Shown: positions 56,888 to 64,000 of the stretch, piece by piece | Numbering within the stretch: position 1 is the first letter of the stretch | Layout of the letters: each line of letters begins with the position of its first letter | Assembly: GCF_001562055.1 (NCBI RefSeq) | Contig: NZ_LLWE01000018.1 | Span: 310,001-374,000, forward strand | Origin: Polycladidibacter stylochi | Lineage (GTDB): Bacteria; Pseudomonadota; Alphaproteobacteria; Rhizobiales; Stappiaceae | Reading direction: 5' to 3' | DNA: 64,000 nt | Translations under genes and position numbers: made by a program | The notes under the pieces: model-generated | Seen by the model: only the letters and a program-made list of their open reading frames with translations | Told to the model about the DNA's origin: nothing | Databases searched by the model: none

Positions 56888-58111
56888 ATGAGAATTCGTG
56901 ATTATATTGTTTTATTTCCTGCTGTTGCATTACTTTCGAGTGTTGATAGTGGGGCGGCTGATTTGGCGTCGAATACTGAACCGTTGCTTCCTGACTTGGT
57001 GGAGCCGGTCGAGTATGTTCGCGTTTGCGATAGTTATGGTGCTGGTTACTTTTTTATTCCGGGTACAGATACCTGTTTGCGGATCAGTGGCCGGGTCCGC
57101 GCGGAAGTACAGATTGAGGACTTTGGCAGCCGCCCAAGCAATTGGTCGGGTGTAAGTGACCAAGAGCCAACTGGGCGGCTTGAAAATGGTGTTAACTTTC
57201 GTGCTCGCGCTTCACTGAGCATGGATGCACGCACAGAAACTGAATTTGGCTTATTGCGTTCCTACATGGAATGGGAAGCAATTAGTGATAGCGATGATGC
57301 GGGGCTGGATGACAATACACTCTTGCGAATGAATAAAGGTTATGTGCAGTTCTACGGTTTTACTGTGGGGCGCGCGCGTTCTGTGTTTGATTATTTTACG
57401 GGTGCAACTTTCGGCTCTATTAAGCGCAACTGGTCTGATCGTGACACCAATGTAGCTGCCTTCACAGCTATGATGAGCAATGGCGTGAGTGTTTCATTTT
57501 CACTGGAAGACAGAAGTCTACGTGATAATGGGGTGTTTGTGAGTGGAGGTACGCAAGGTCTTGCAGGAAATAAGCTGCCCGATGGCGTTGCGGCACTGAG
57601 AATTGATCAAGCCTGGGGGAGTGCGCAAGCTTCAGCTGCGATTAAGCAGGTGAGGGCCTTGGACAGTCAGGCAGATGGTGCCACAGGCTTTGCACTTGGT
57701 GCTGGCGTTATCTTCAATATTCCGTTTTGGGGTGAGGGCGATGCAGCCGCTTTGCAGGTGCAATATGCCCAAGGAGCGCTTGACTACATTGGGTTTAATG
57801 ATGTTTTTGATGCCACTTATGATGATGGCAAAACAAAGCTCTCACGAGGAATTTCGGTTTCCGGTGGCTTGACGCACTACTTTTCACCGGCATGGCGTTG
57901 GGATGTGGATAGCTCTTATGCGCGAGTTGAGGTGGCAAAAGCAGCTCCTCAACAGGATTTTCAGCGTCTCGCCATGGATATGGACATTGTTTACATGCCT
58001 GTTAATGGCGTTGAGATGGGAGTTGATTTTGGCTTTGCCAATATGTGGCAACGGCATGAAAAAAATAGAAATGAGGCGACCGCGTTATTCCGGGTACAAC
58101 GGGACTTTTAA
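56888..58111 (+). CDS. Porin, alphaproteobacterial (Porin_2) type
   Basis: A 407-residue outer-membrane beta-barrel that forms trimeric diffusion pores. The signal peptide is about 23 residues (MRIRDYIVLFPAVALLSSVDSGA). The family signature is a Cys pair in VRVCDSYGAGYFFIPGTDTCLRISGRVRAE, the N-terminal cell of the Porin_2 fold. It ends in Phe (VQRDF), the usual Bam recognition signal, consistent with the bamE gene in this window. A strong terminator follows. Confidence 0.9.
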   Translation: MRIRDYIVLFPAVALLSSVDSGAADLASNTEPLLPDLVEPVEYVRVCDSYGAGYFFIPGTDTCLRISGRVRAEVQIEDFGSRPSNWSGVSDQEPTGRLENGVNFRARASLSMDARTETEFGLLRSYMEWEAISDSDDAGLDDNTLLRMNKGYVQFYGFTVGRARSVFDYFTGATFGSIKRNWSDRDTNVAAFTAMMSNGVSVSFSLEDRSLRDNGVFVSGGTQGLAGNKLPDGVAALRIDQAWGSAQASAAIKQVRALDSQADGATGFALGAGVIFNIPFWGEGDAAALQVQYAQGALDYIGFNDVFDATYDDGKTKLSRGISVSGGLTHYFSPAWRWDVDSSYARVEVAKAAPQQDFQRLAMDMDIVYMPVNGVEMGVDFGFANMWQRHEKNRNEATALFRVQRDF

Positions 58112-58145
58112 TGTTTTGCGTAGCTTACCCCTTTATCCGGCCTCT

Positions 58146-58171
58146 TGGCCGACCTATTGGTCGGCCATTTT
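58146..58171 (+). terminator. Terminator after the porin gene
   Basis: A 9-bp stem, TGGCCGACC (58146-58154) with GGTCGGCCA (58159-58167), loop TATT, followed by TTTT. It separates the convergent porin and slt genes. Confidence 0.88.
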
Positions 58172-58222
58172 GCCCGTAAGCAAATGAAGCCTTCTCCTCT
58201 GCTGGGAGGCATGACTTTGCGT

Positions 58223-60493
58223 TTATCCACGGGTTAAGTCATTAATAATCGCTAATTTTTGATTGTCGAGTTTATAGCGATACACTTGAATGCTTTCTAA
58301 AACCCGCTGAACGTAGTTTCTGGTTTCTCCATAGGGAATTTTTTCGACCCAGTTGATTGGGTCAACCTGCGGGTTCCTAGGGTCTCCAAAGCGATTAATC
58401 CATTCGTATGCTTTGGTTTTACCTGCATTGTAGGCTGCAAATGCTAATATGTACGAGCCGTTAAACTCATCGATTAACTCATGCAGCAGAGCTGCACCTA
58501 AGGTGGCATTATAGGCTGGATCTTGTGTCAACTTTTGGCGGCTATAACGTAAACCAAGTTTTTTTGCCGTTGCTTTTGCTGTGCTCGGCATGAGCTGCAT
58601 GTACCCAAGAGCGCCGACACGCGATTTTGCTGCGGGATTAAAGGCACTCTCTTTCCTTGATATGGCATAGATAACCGGTAATTCAACATGCGAGATGTTG
58701 GCCACAGAGCGTGGCAGCTTGACAAGGGGAAATGCAAGCGTTGCCATTTTAGGGCTTTCAATTGCTGTTAGTTTCCCTGCCATCAGTGCCCATTGCGGCA
58801 TTTGATTTGCCATTGCCAGGTTCGTTAATAGGGCAAGTTGCCCCGGGGTTTTTAATGATTTTGCCAAGGAAGCGTACAGCCGTACTGTTGAATTGTGCAT
58901 ATCTGCGGCTTTTAAGCGGTATATGGCTTTTACAATTTCATTATTATTAAAGCTGCTGGCATCCTCTGGGCTAATAGAAATTGTATTTGGAAGTGATAAA
59001 GCGGTGCGGCCAAGTTTTGCTTGTGCGAGTTGGCCGTAATAGGTCGTTTGATATACGGCTGAGCGGGTATAAGATTGAATAGCTTTTTGTGTTTGGCCGA
59101 GCTTTTCGGCACATCTGCCTAGCCAGTAATGCGCTTTGGATAACGAGACAGGCATTTGCGCAAGTTGGGTTATTTTCGTAAAGTGAATTGTTGCCGTTTT
59201 GGCGTCATTCAGGCCTGTTAAAGCATACCAGCCTGCGTGAAATTCTGCTTCAACCTGACTACTTTTAGAGGTTGCCTGATGAACGGCTGCTATGGCGTAT
59301 GCACCGCGATAGTTGCCTTCCTCTGCTAAGTGCCTGGAGATAACGCGCCGCTGGACCCACCATTCGTCTGGTGCGGTATTGCGTTCTTGTTCGGCGGATA
59401 ATGCCTCTAGCCATTTAGCAGCTGTTGGGTAGTCTTCAGCTTCGCGGGCTGCTTTCACCATGCTATAAATATAGGGTGCTAAGTAATGATCGGCATTGGG
59501 TAGTGCTTTTAGCTTGTTATGTGCAGATTTTTGCCCGCTTAATGCACTGGTTGTGGCTATTAGTAGGTTTTCTTGCTGTTTGGTAAGGTAAGGGAAAAGT
59601 GCTTTTGCTTGCGTGAAATAACCTGTCATGATGAGCATGACCGCACGGCGGTAGTGGTCTTGCGCATTTAACAAAGAGCCAGATGCCTTCAAGAGGCTAC
59701 TCTGTGTCTCCAGATCAAGGGTTTGTGTGAACCATATTTTTTGCAATATGGTGTAGGCAGCGTTGCTATTTCCTATTTTTAGATAGGATTTTGCAAGCAG
59801 GAGTTTGCCTGTTACAGTTTCTGGTCTTGTACGGCCAAATGCGGCAACGACTTGCCTTGGTGGAAGGTTGGCTGCGGCTAAAGAAGCTTCTCCCTTTGCC
59901 CGCATAAGCTTTGGTGTTGGCCAGCTCGGGTGTTTTGCGGCAAATTCGGCGATAAAACGGGGGGGAAGTTTATCTCCGGCGTATGCGATAAGCCACCAGT
60001 CAGCGATTTTTATATCTAATGTATCTGTTAGTTGACTGCGGTAAAAGAAGGCACGTGCAAGGTCTTTTGATTGTGCGGATTTTATAAGGTTTGAAAGTGC
60101 AAGTTCGTTACTGTGGGCTTGAGCTTGTGCCAATCCATTTTGAAAGGTTTGGCTAATGATTGCGGCTTGGTTTTGGGTTGTCTGTGGCTGCTTTGCATTG
60201 TGTGCGGCTTGCAACCCTAAAGCGCTAAGAGGCGAGTTACTTTTTTGTAAGTTGTTCGTTGACGGTGCATACTTATTGGGTTCGGTTGGTTTGCGCTGCG
60301 GTACAGCAGCACTTGTGATGTCTTTCTCGTGAATTGTGTGTGCAGCGCTAACGTTTCTCATAACCGGCTTTTTCTGGGGTAATTGACTATCAAATCCAAA
60401 ATTTTTTACGTTTAGTGCGTTCGCTTGAACAATGCCTGCGAGCATAAACGCAGCAGAGGCATAAAAGAAACCGGGTTTTCGATTGCGTTGCAT
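58223..60493 (-). CDS. slt: Soluble lytic murein transglycosylase
   Basis: A 756-residue periplasmic enzyme that cleaves peptidoglycan to 1,6-anhydromuropeptides. The signal peptide (about residues 1-26) is followed by a Gln/Ala/Pro-rich region of about 110 residues, a long helical superhelix of about 450 residues, and the C-terminal SLT domain with catalytic Glu in ISRKESAFNP, GYMQLMPSTA, and AFAAYNAGKTKA. The Slt70-like size and order are normal. It is divergent from dapA; in Hyphomicrobiales slt-dapA-smpB is a familiar neighbourhood. Confidence 0.93.
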   Translation of the reverse strand: MQRNRKPGFFYASAAFMLAGIVQANALNVKNFGFDSQLPQKKPVMRNVSAAHTIHEKDITSAAVPQRKPTEPNKYAPSTNNLQKSNSPLSALGLQAAHNAKQPQTTQNQAAIISQTFQNGLAQAQAHSNELALSNLIKSAQSKDLARAFFYRSQLTDTLDIKIADWWLIAYAGDKLPPRFIAEFAAKHPSWPTPKLMRAKGEASLAAANLPPRQVVAAFGRTRPETVTGKLLLAKSYLKIGNSNAAYTILQKIWFTQTLDLETQSSLLKASGSLLNAQDHYRRAVMLIMTGYFTQAKALFPYLTKQQENLLIATTSALSGQKSAHNKLKALPNADHYLAPYIYSMVKAAREAEDYPTAAKWLEALSAEQERNTAPDEWWVQRRVISRHLAEEGNYRGAYAIAAVHQATSKSSQVEAEFHAGWYALTGLNDAKTATIHFTKITQLAQMPVSLSKAHYWLGRCAEKLGQTQKAIQSYTRSAVYQTTYYGQLAQAKLGRTALSLPNTISISPEDASSFNNNEIVKAIYRLKAADMHNSTVRLYASLAKSLKTPGQLALLTNLAMANQMPQWALMAGKLTAIESPKMATLAFPLVKLPRSVANISHVELPVIYAISRKESAFNPAAKSRVGALGYMQLMPSTAKATAKKLGLRYSRQKLTQDPAYNATLGAALLHELIDEFNGSYILAFAAYNAGKTKAYEWINRFGDPRNPQVDPINWVEKIPYGETRNYVQRVLESIQVYRYKLDNQKLAIINDLTRG

Positions 60494-60868
60494 TTAAATA
60501 CTATCCGTTCTCTCAACCCAGAAACATGCTTGTTGGGGGCGCGATAAAGCTTGCAGACAAGTTTGCCTGGCTACTTTGAGTTCGCGTTGTGATGCAAAGA
60601 CTGCCTTGTCATGGTAAATTTAGTTTTAAAATCTCTCACATCTTGCACTGTAAGTATCCTTTAATATCTATGGCTATGAAAGCTTCCTAAGCTATTCAAC
60701 ATAGGATATTGGCGGAAATAAGAGATAAAAAAACAGGGAATTGACGGGTAATCCTCTCTTATTAGCATTGCCCCATTTATACTTGGGCACTAATGTGGCC
60801 TGCGCAATATCTGAATCTATTTGATGTCGACATATGTTTACGTCTGCAATACCTACGAGGAACCTGTT
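60494..60868. other. Divergent region between slt and dapA
   Basis: 375 bases holding the slt and dapA promoters. I find no strong palindrome or riboswitch. GAGG at 60857-60860 is the dapA ribosome-binding site. Confidence 0.4.
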
Positions 60869-61747
60869 ATGTTTAGAGGATCAATCCCAGCACTCGTCAC
60901 TCCATTTAAGGATGGCGCAGTGGATGAGAAAACCTTCCAGGAATTCGTGGATTGGCAGATAAAACAGGGCTCACATGCCCTTGTACCGGTTGGTACAACT
61001 GGTGAAAGCCCCACACTTTCGCATGATGAACATAAGCGTGTGATTGAAATGGCGGTTGAAGTTTCTGCTGGCCGGGTACCGGTTATTGCTGGTGCCGGGT
61101 CTAATAATACTGTGGAAGCAATTGACTTTTGCCAGCATGCGCAAAAAGTTGGTGCCAATGGGCTTTTAATTGTGACCCCTTATTATAACAAGCCCAATCA
61201 AGCGGGCTTACGGGCGCATTTTAGCCGTTTGGCACAATCTACGGATCTGCCCATATTGATTTATAATATTCCTGGACGCTCGGTTATCGACATGTCTAGT
61301 GAAACGATGGCTGCTTTGTTTGCTGAGCACAAGAATATTATTGGTGTGAAAGATGCGACGGCCAACATGGCACGTGTGAGCGAGCAGCGCCATTTGTGTG
61401 GCAATGATTTTCTTCAACTCTCGGGTGAGGACATTACTGCGCTTGGGTTTATGGCTCATGGGGGGCATGGCTGTATTTCTGTTACGGCGAATATTGCGCC
61501 TGCTTTATGTAGCCAGTTCCAAGAGGCATGTTTGGCAGGTGATTTTGCTGGGGCGCTTGCCATACAAGATAAGTTGGCGCCATTGCATAGCGCATTGTTC
61601 ATTGAGCCCAATCCGACAGGTGCAAAATATGCTTTGTCGCTACTTGGGAAAATGGAAAATTCCTTACGTTTGCCTTTGTTGCCGGTTTCGGAGGCGACAG
61701 AGGTTGCTATTCGTAAAGCAATGGTGCATGCAGGTCTGATTGACTAA
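60869..61747 (+). CDS. dapA: 4-hydroxy-tetrahydrodipicolinate synthase
   Basis: A 292-residue enzyme that condenses pyruvate and aspartate semialdehyde in the lysine/diaminopimelate pathway. It has [26 protein letters not shown], and the Schiff-base lysine in [10 protein letters not shown]. Tyr residues [12 protein letters not shown] complete the active site. The start is ATG 60869 with GAGG eight bases upstream; an earlier ATG at 60821 would add 16 residues not found in the family. smpB follows after a hairpin. Confidence 0.96.
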   Translation: MFRGSIPALVTPFKDGAVDEKTFQEFVDWQIKQGSHALVPVGTTGESPTLSHDEHKRVIEMAVEVSAGRVPVIAGAGSNNTVEAIDFCQHAQKVGANGLLIVTPYYNKPNQAGLRAHFSRLAQSTDLPILIYNIPGRSVIDMSSETMAALFAEHKNIIGVKDATANMARVSEQRHLCGNDFLQLSGEDITALGFMAHGGHGCISVTANIAPALCSQFQEACLAGDFAGALAIQDKLAPLHSALFIEPNPTGAKYALSLLGKMENSLRLPLLPVSEATEVAIRKAMVHAGLID

Positions 61748-61754
61748 ACAAAAT

Positions 61755-61780
61755 GTGCCGATGCATAGAAGCATCGGCAC
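61755..61780 (+). terminator. Hairpin between dapA and smpB
   Basis: A perfect 10-bp stem, GTGCCGATGC (61755-61764) with GCATCGGCAC (61771-61780), loop ATAGAA, 8 bases after the dapA stop. No strong T-run follows, so read-through into smpB is possible. Confidence 0.65.
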
Positions 61781-61808
61781 GTTAATTATGAGAACGATAG
61801 GGTGACGC

Positions 61809-62285
61809 ATGGCTGCCAAAAAAGGTAGCGCTCCGGGGCGCAAAATTGTTAGCGATAATCGCAAGGCGCGCTTCAACTACGAAATTGAAGAGGTTTTTGA
61901 AGCCGGTATCGAGTTGAAAGGTACCGAGGTTAAGTCACTTCGAACCGGTAAAAGTAATATAGCTGAGTCTTATGCTGCCGAGCATAAAGGCGAGCTCATG
62001 GTGTATAATATTTATATTCCGGAATATACTCAGGGCAACCGGTTCAATCATGAGCCGCGTCGGCCACGTCGGTTGCTATTGCATAAACGGCAAATCAACA
62101 AGCTTGCCGGTGCCGTGCAAAAAGATGGCAAAACAATTGTTCCTTTAAAAATATATTTCAATGAAGATGGCCGCGCAAAAATGGAAATAGCCCTAGCGCG
62201 TGGTAAAAAGTTACACGACAAGCGGCAAACAGAAAAGTCGCGCGACTGGAACCGTGAAAAACAAAGAATACTTAAAAACGGCTAG
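61809..62285 (+). CDS. smpB: SsrA-binding protein SmpB
   Basis: A 158-residue RNA-binding protein for trans-translation: it delivers tmRNA to stalled ribosomes. [41 protein letters not shown] is the conserved N-terminal core, and the basic C-terminal tail [23 protein letters not shown] completes the family. The length is normal. No tmRNA gene (ssrA) is visible in the window. It lies 61 bases after dapA. Confidence 0.97.
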   Translation: MAAKKGSAPGRKIVSDNRKARFNYEIEEVFEAGIELKGTEVKSLRTGKSNIAESYAAEHKGELMVYNIYIPEYTQGNRFNHEPRRPRRLLLHKRQINKLAGAVQKDGKTIVPLKIYFNEDGRAKMEIALARGKKLHDKRQTEKSRDWNREKQRILKNG

Positions 62286-62330
62286 TTCTTCGTAACTATT
62301 AAGAGGCAGCCACAAGCTTTCGGGGGAATT

Positions 62331-62867
62331 ATGAAAATCTGCGTGGCCTCACAAAACCCTGTAAAAATTGCCGCTGCTCGTGAGGCTTTTGAAAAAGTCT
62401 TTCCTGAAAGCGTGTGTGACGTGGTTGCGCTTGCAGCGCCATCAGGGGTACCCGACCAGCCTTTGGGAGACAATGAGACACTGTTAGGTGCACAAAACCG
62501 CGCTGACTATGCGCAAGGTGAAGCGCAAGACTGTGACTTCTGGGTGTCTCTTGAGGGGGGTATCGATGTTGTCGGTGAGCAGTACTTTACTTTTGCCTGG
62601 TTTGTTATTCAAGCTGCGGATGGCCGCATATCGCGCACCCGTTCGATGACGCTTCCGCTACCGGGTAAGGTCATGCAACTTGTGCGAGAGGGTATTGAGT
62701 TGGGTTATGCTTTCGATCAGTTATATGAGCTTAAGAATTCTAAGCATAGTGATGGTGCTTTTGGTATAATCACAGAGGGTTTGCATACCCGTAAATCAGT
62801 ATATTTTGATAGTTTGTGCTGTGCTCTCATGCCATTCAAGAATACGGTTTTTCAAGAAAACATATAA
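62331..62867 (+). CDS. Inosine/xanthosine triphosphatase, YjjX family
   Basis: A 178-residue NTP pyrophosphohydrolase-type house-cleaning enzyme (DUF84/NTPase_I-T). Stretches: MKICVASQNPVKIAAAREAF, VPDQPLGDNETLLGAQNRA, FWVSLEGGID, and KNSKHSDGAFGIITEG. It is expected to remove deaminated nucleotides such as ITP/XTP from the pool, limiting mutation. The family resemblance is good; the exact substrate is inferred. A gap of 231 bases follows before the chemoreceptor. Confidence 0.85.
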   Translation: MKICVASQNPVKIAAAREAFEKVFPESVCDVVALAAPSGVPDQPLGDNETLLGAQNRADYAQGEAQDCDFWVSLEGGIDVVGEQYFTFAWFVIQAADGRISRTRSMTLPLPGKVMQLVREGIELGYAFDQLYELKNSKHSDGAFGIITEGLHTRKSVYFDSLCCALMPFKNTVFQENI

Positions 62868-63098
62868 ATTTTTGAATGAGATTCTAAAGAATTATATATA
62901 TCTTTCAGCTTTCCTATGGATTAAAATAAGACCCTGCAGTGGCTTTATGTGTGAATGGACAAATTGCATAAAATGCTGTTTAAAATTGTATTTAAATTTA
63001 AAGCGATAATTCTACTCAAGGTTGCGTACGTATATACATCTACGTAAATTGGTAGAGTACAAGTGATTCGCTCTACCAGAGATGGATAGAGGTGTCTT

Positions 63099-64000
63099 AT
63101 GAGAAATTATTGGGCAAAAAAATCTTTAGTTTTTAAAGTGGGCGTAAGTGCTAGTTTTGCAATTGTCTTAGCTCTAGGGTTATTGGGCGTTATAGTAAAG
63201 TGGCTTTTGTTCCAGTCACTTAAAGAAGATGTTATCGCGCAACAAAATTTTACGCTACGTATAGCGGCAAAGCAACTTGCTTTTAACTACCCGCAAGCTC
63301 AAGTAAAAATTGACAGTCATGGTGATATCGAGCGCATTGTCCTTCCACAGCTACCTGTTTTTGATAATCATGAGTTCATTGATGGAATTGGACAGTTAAC
63401 TGGCGAAACCGCAACGGTTTTTGCATGGGATTCAAAGACGCAGGACTTTTGGCGCAAAACCACAAACATTACAAAGGAAAATGGTAGCCGCGCAATTGGT
63501 ACCCAGCTTGGTCAGAATGGGAAGGTGTATCCAGTTGTCACAAAAGGAGAAACGTTCCTAGGCGAGGCGGTGATTTTAGGGATTCCTTATTACACGCGCT
63601 ATCAACCAATTTTTGATGAGCAGAATAATGTTATCGGAATATTGTATGTCGGCGTACAAAAGGCGCGTGTTGAGGCTGCAACTTATAGTGTTATTCAAGG
63701 TTTGTTAATATCGGAAGTGGCTTTGGCATTGTTGCTAACTTTGTTTGCCGCACTGGGTGCTCGGCATTTGCTTCGGCCAATTACAGAAATGACGCAGTGT
63801 TTACGACTGCTGGCGAAAAATCAGCAAGACCTTCATATACCATATATGAATCGATTTGATGAAATCGGACGAATGGCGAAAGCTATCGTTGTATTGGATC
63901 AAAATAATAATGAGCGCTTAGCCTTACAGAAACAAAAAGAAAAAGAGCAAAGCGAAAAAGAAATAAGGCATAAAAAAAGAGAAGAACTGCTGATGCAGTT
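63099..64000 (+). CDS. Methyl-accepting chemotaxis protein, N-terminal part (partial)
   Basis: Translated from ATG 63099 (preceded by an AGAGGTG-like RBS), the frame stays open to the window's end: 300 codons, no stop. It begins MRNYWAKKSLVFKVG, with a membrane helix about residues 12-38, a periplasmic sensor of about 155 residues containing KGETFLGEAVILGIPYYTRYQPIFDEQNNVIGILYVGV (a Cache_3/Cache_2-type pattern), a second helix near residue 205-225, HAMP (RPITEMTQCLRLL), and a charged coiled coil. The signalling domain lies beyond the window. Confidence 0.82.
   Translation, partial: MRNYWAKKSLVFKVGVSASFAIVLALGLLGVIVKWLLFQSLKEDVIAQQNFTLRIAAKQLAFNYPQAQVKIDSHGDIERIVLPQLPVFDNHEFIDGIGQLTGETATVFAWDSKTQDFWRKTTNITKENGSRAIGTQLGQNGKVYPVVTKGETFLGEAVILGIPYYTRYQPIFDEQNNVIGILYVGVQKARVEAATYSVIQGLLISEVALALLLTLFAALGARHLLRPITEMTQCLRLLAKNQQDLHIPYMNRFDEIGRMAKAIVVLDQNNNERLALQKQKEKEQSEKEIRHKKREELLMQ

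Noticed and set aside
62868-63098. Small frame at 62806-63009 between the YjjX-type gene and the chemoreceptor
   Set aside because: It overlaps the end of the NTPase gene, has no RBS, and is made of AT-rich low-information codons.

Overview
The window reads as chromosome of an alphaproteobacterium of the Hyphomicrobiales (Rhizobiales) type with a fairly low GC content. The evidence is gene content and order: rpoZ - rsh - DUF2062 - acpS - lepB - rnc - era - recO; ldtR - ldtP - glyA - nrdR - ribD - ribE - ribH - nusB - thiL - MFS - hppA - bamE - CBP3 - DUF177 - plsX - fabH - ihfA - merR; a magnesium-type HemB; a two-cysteine alphaproteobacterial porin; and a PhnC-PhnD-PhnE-PhnE uptake operon. 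Genus cannot be fixed from sequence alone. I found no tRNA, rRNA, CRISPR array, insertion sequence or prophage.

Layout. 1-1325: the end of a TRAP permease gene and a UspA gene, closed by a strong terminator. 1354-7211 (minus): an exported amidohydrolase and an AT-rich YnjBCD-like ABC transporter of unknown substrate, which look like accessory DNA next to the core cluster. 7400-15192 (minus): recO, era, rnc, lepB, acpS, DUF2062, rsh and rpoZ. 15193-15857 is the longest stretch without a gene, and an NYN-domain putative nuclease (plus) follows it. 16581-17471: a 10-bp tandem repeat and bpt. 17510-22536 (minus): an SLC13-type carrier, an RDD protein, threonine dehydratase and hemB.

22881-27010 (plus): three enzymes of valine catabolism (acyl-CoA dehydrogenase, 3-hydroxyisobutyryl-CoA hydrolase, 3-hydroxyisobutyrate dehydrogenase) with a DUF6163 membrane protein among them. 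They lead into the cell-wall regulator/enzyme pair ldtR/ldtP and a 61-residue protein translationally coupled to ldtP. 29888-44845 is mostly plus-strand housekeeping: one-carbon metabolism, dNTP control, riboflavin, thiamine, pyrophosphate-driven proton pumping, outer-membrane assembly, cytochrome bc1 assembly, fatty-acid initiation and IHF.

44857-50250 (minus) is a five-gene sugar ABC operon headed by its own LacI regulator, with a perfect 16-bp palindromic operator upstream. Divergent from it, 50779-54914 (plus) is a phosphonate-type phn transporter with a three-repeat Pho-box-like element 47 bp upstream. A DUF2867 protein, a periplasmic HAD phosphatase and a porin follow. The window closes with slt (minus), dapA, smpB, a YjjX-type NTPase and the first 300 codons of a Cache-domain chemoreceptor that runs off the end.

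Nothing here is a clear undescribed defence or mobile system. The best leads are regulatory: the LacI operator, the Pho-box array, two short tandem repeats beside gene ends, stem-loops behind both binding-protein genes, and the ldtR/DUF6163/ldtP/small-protein module.
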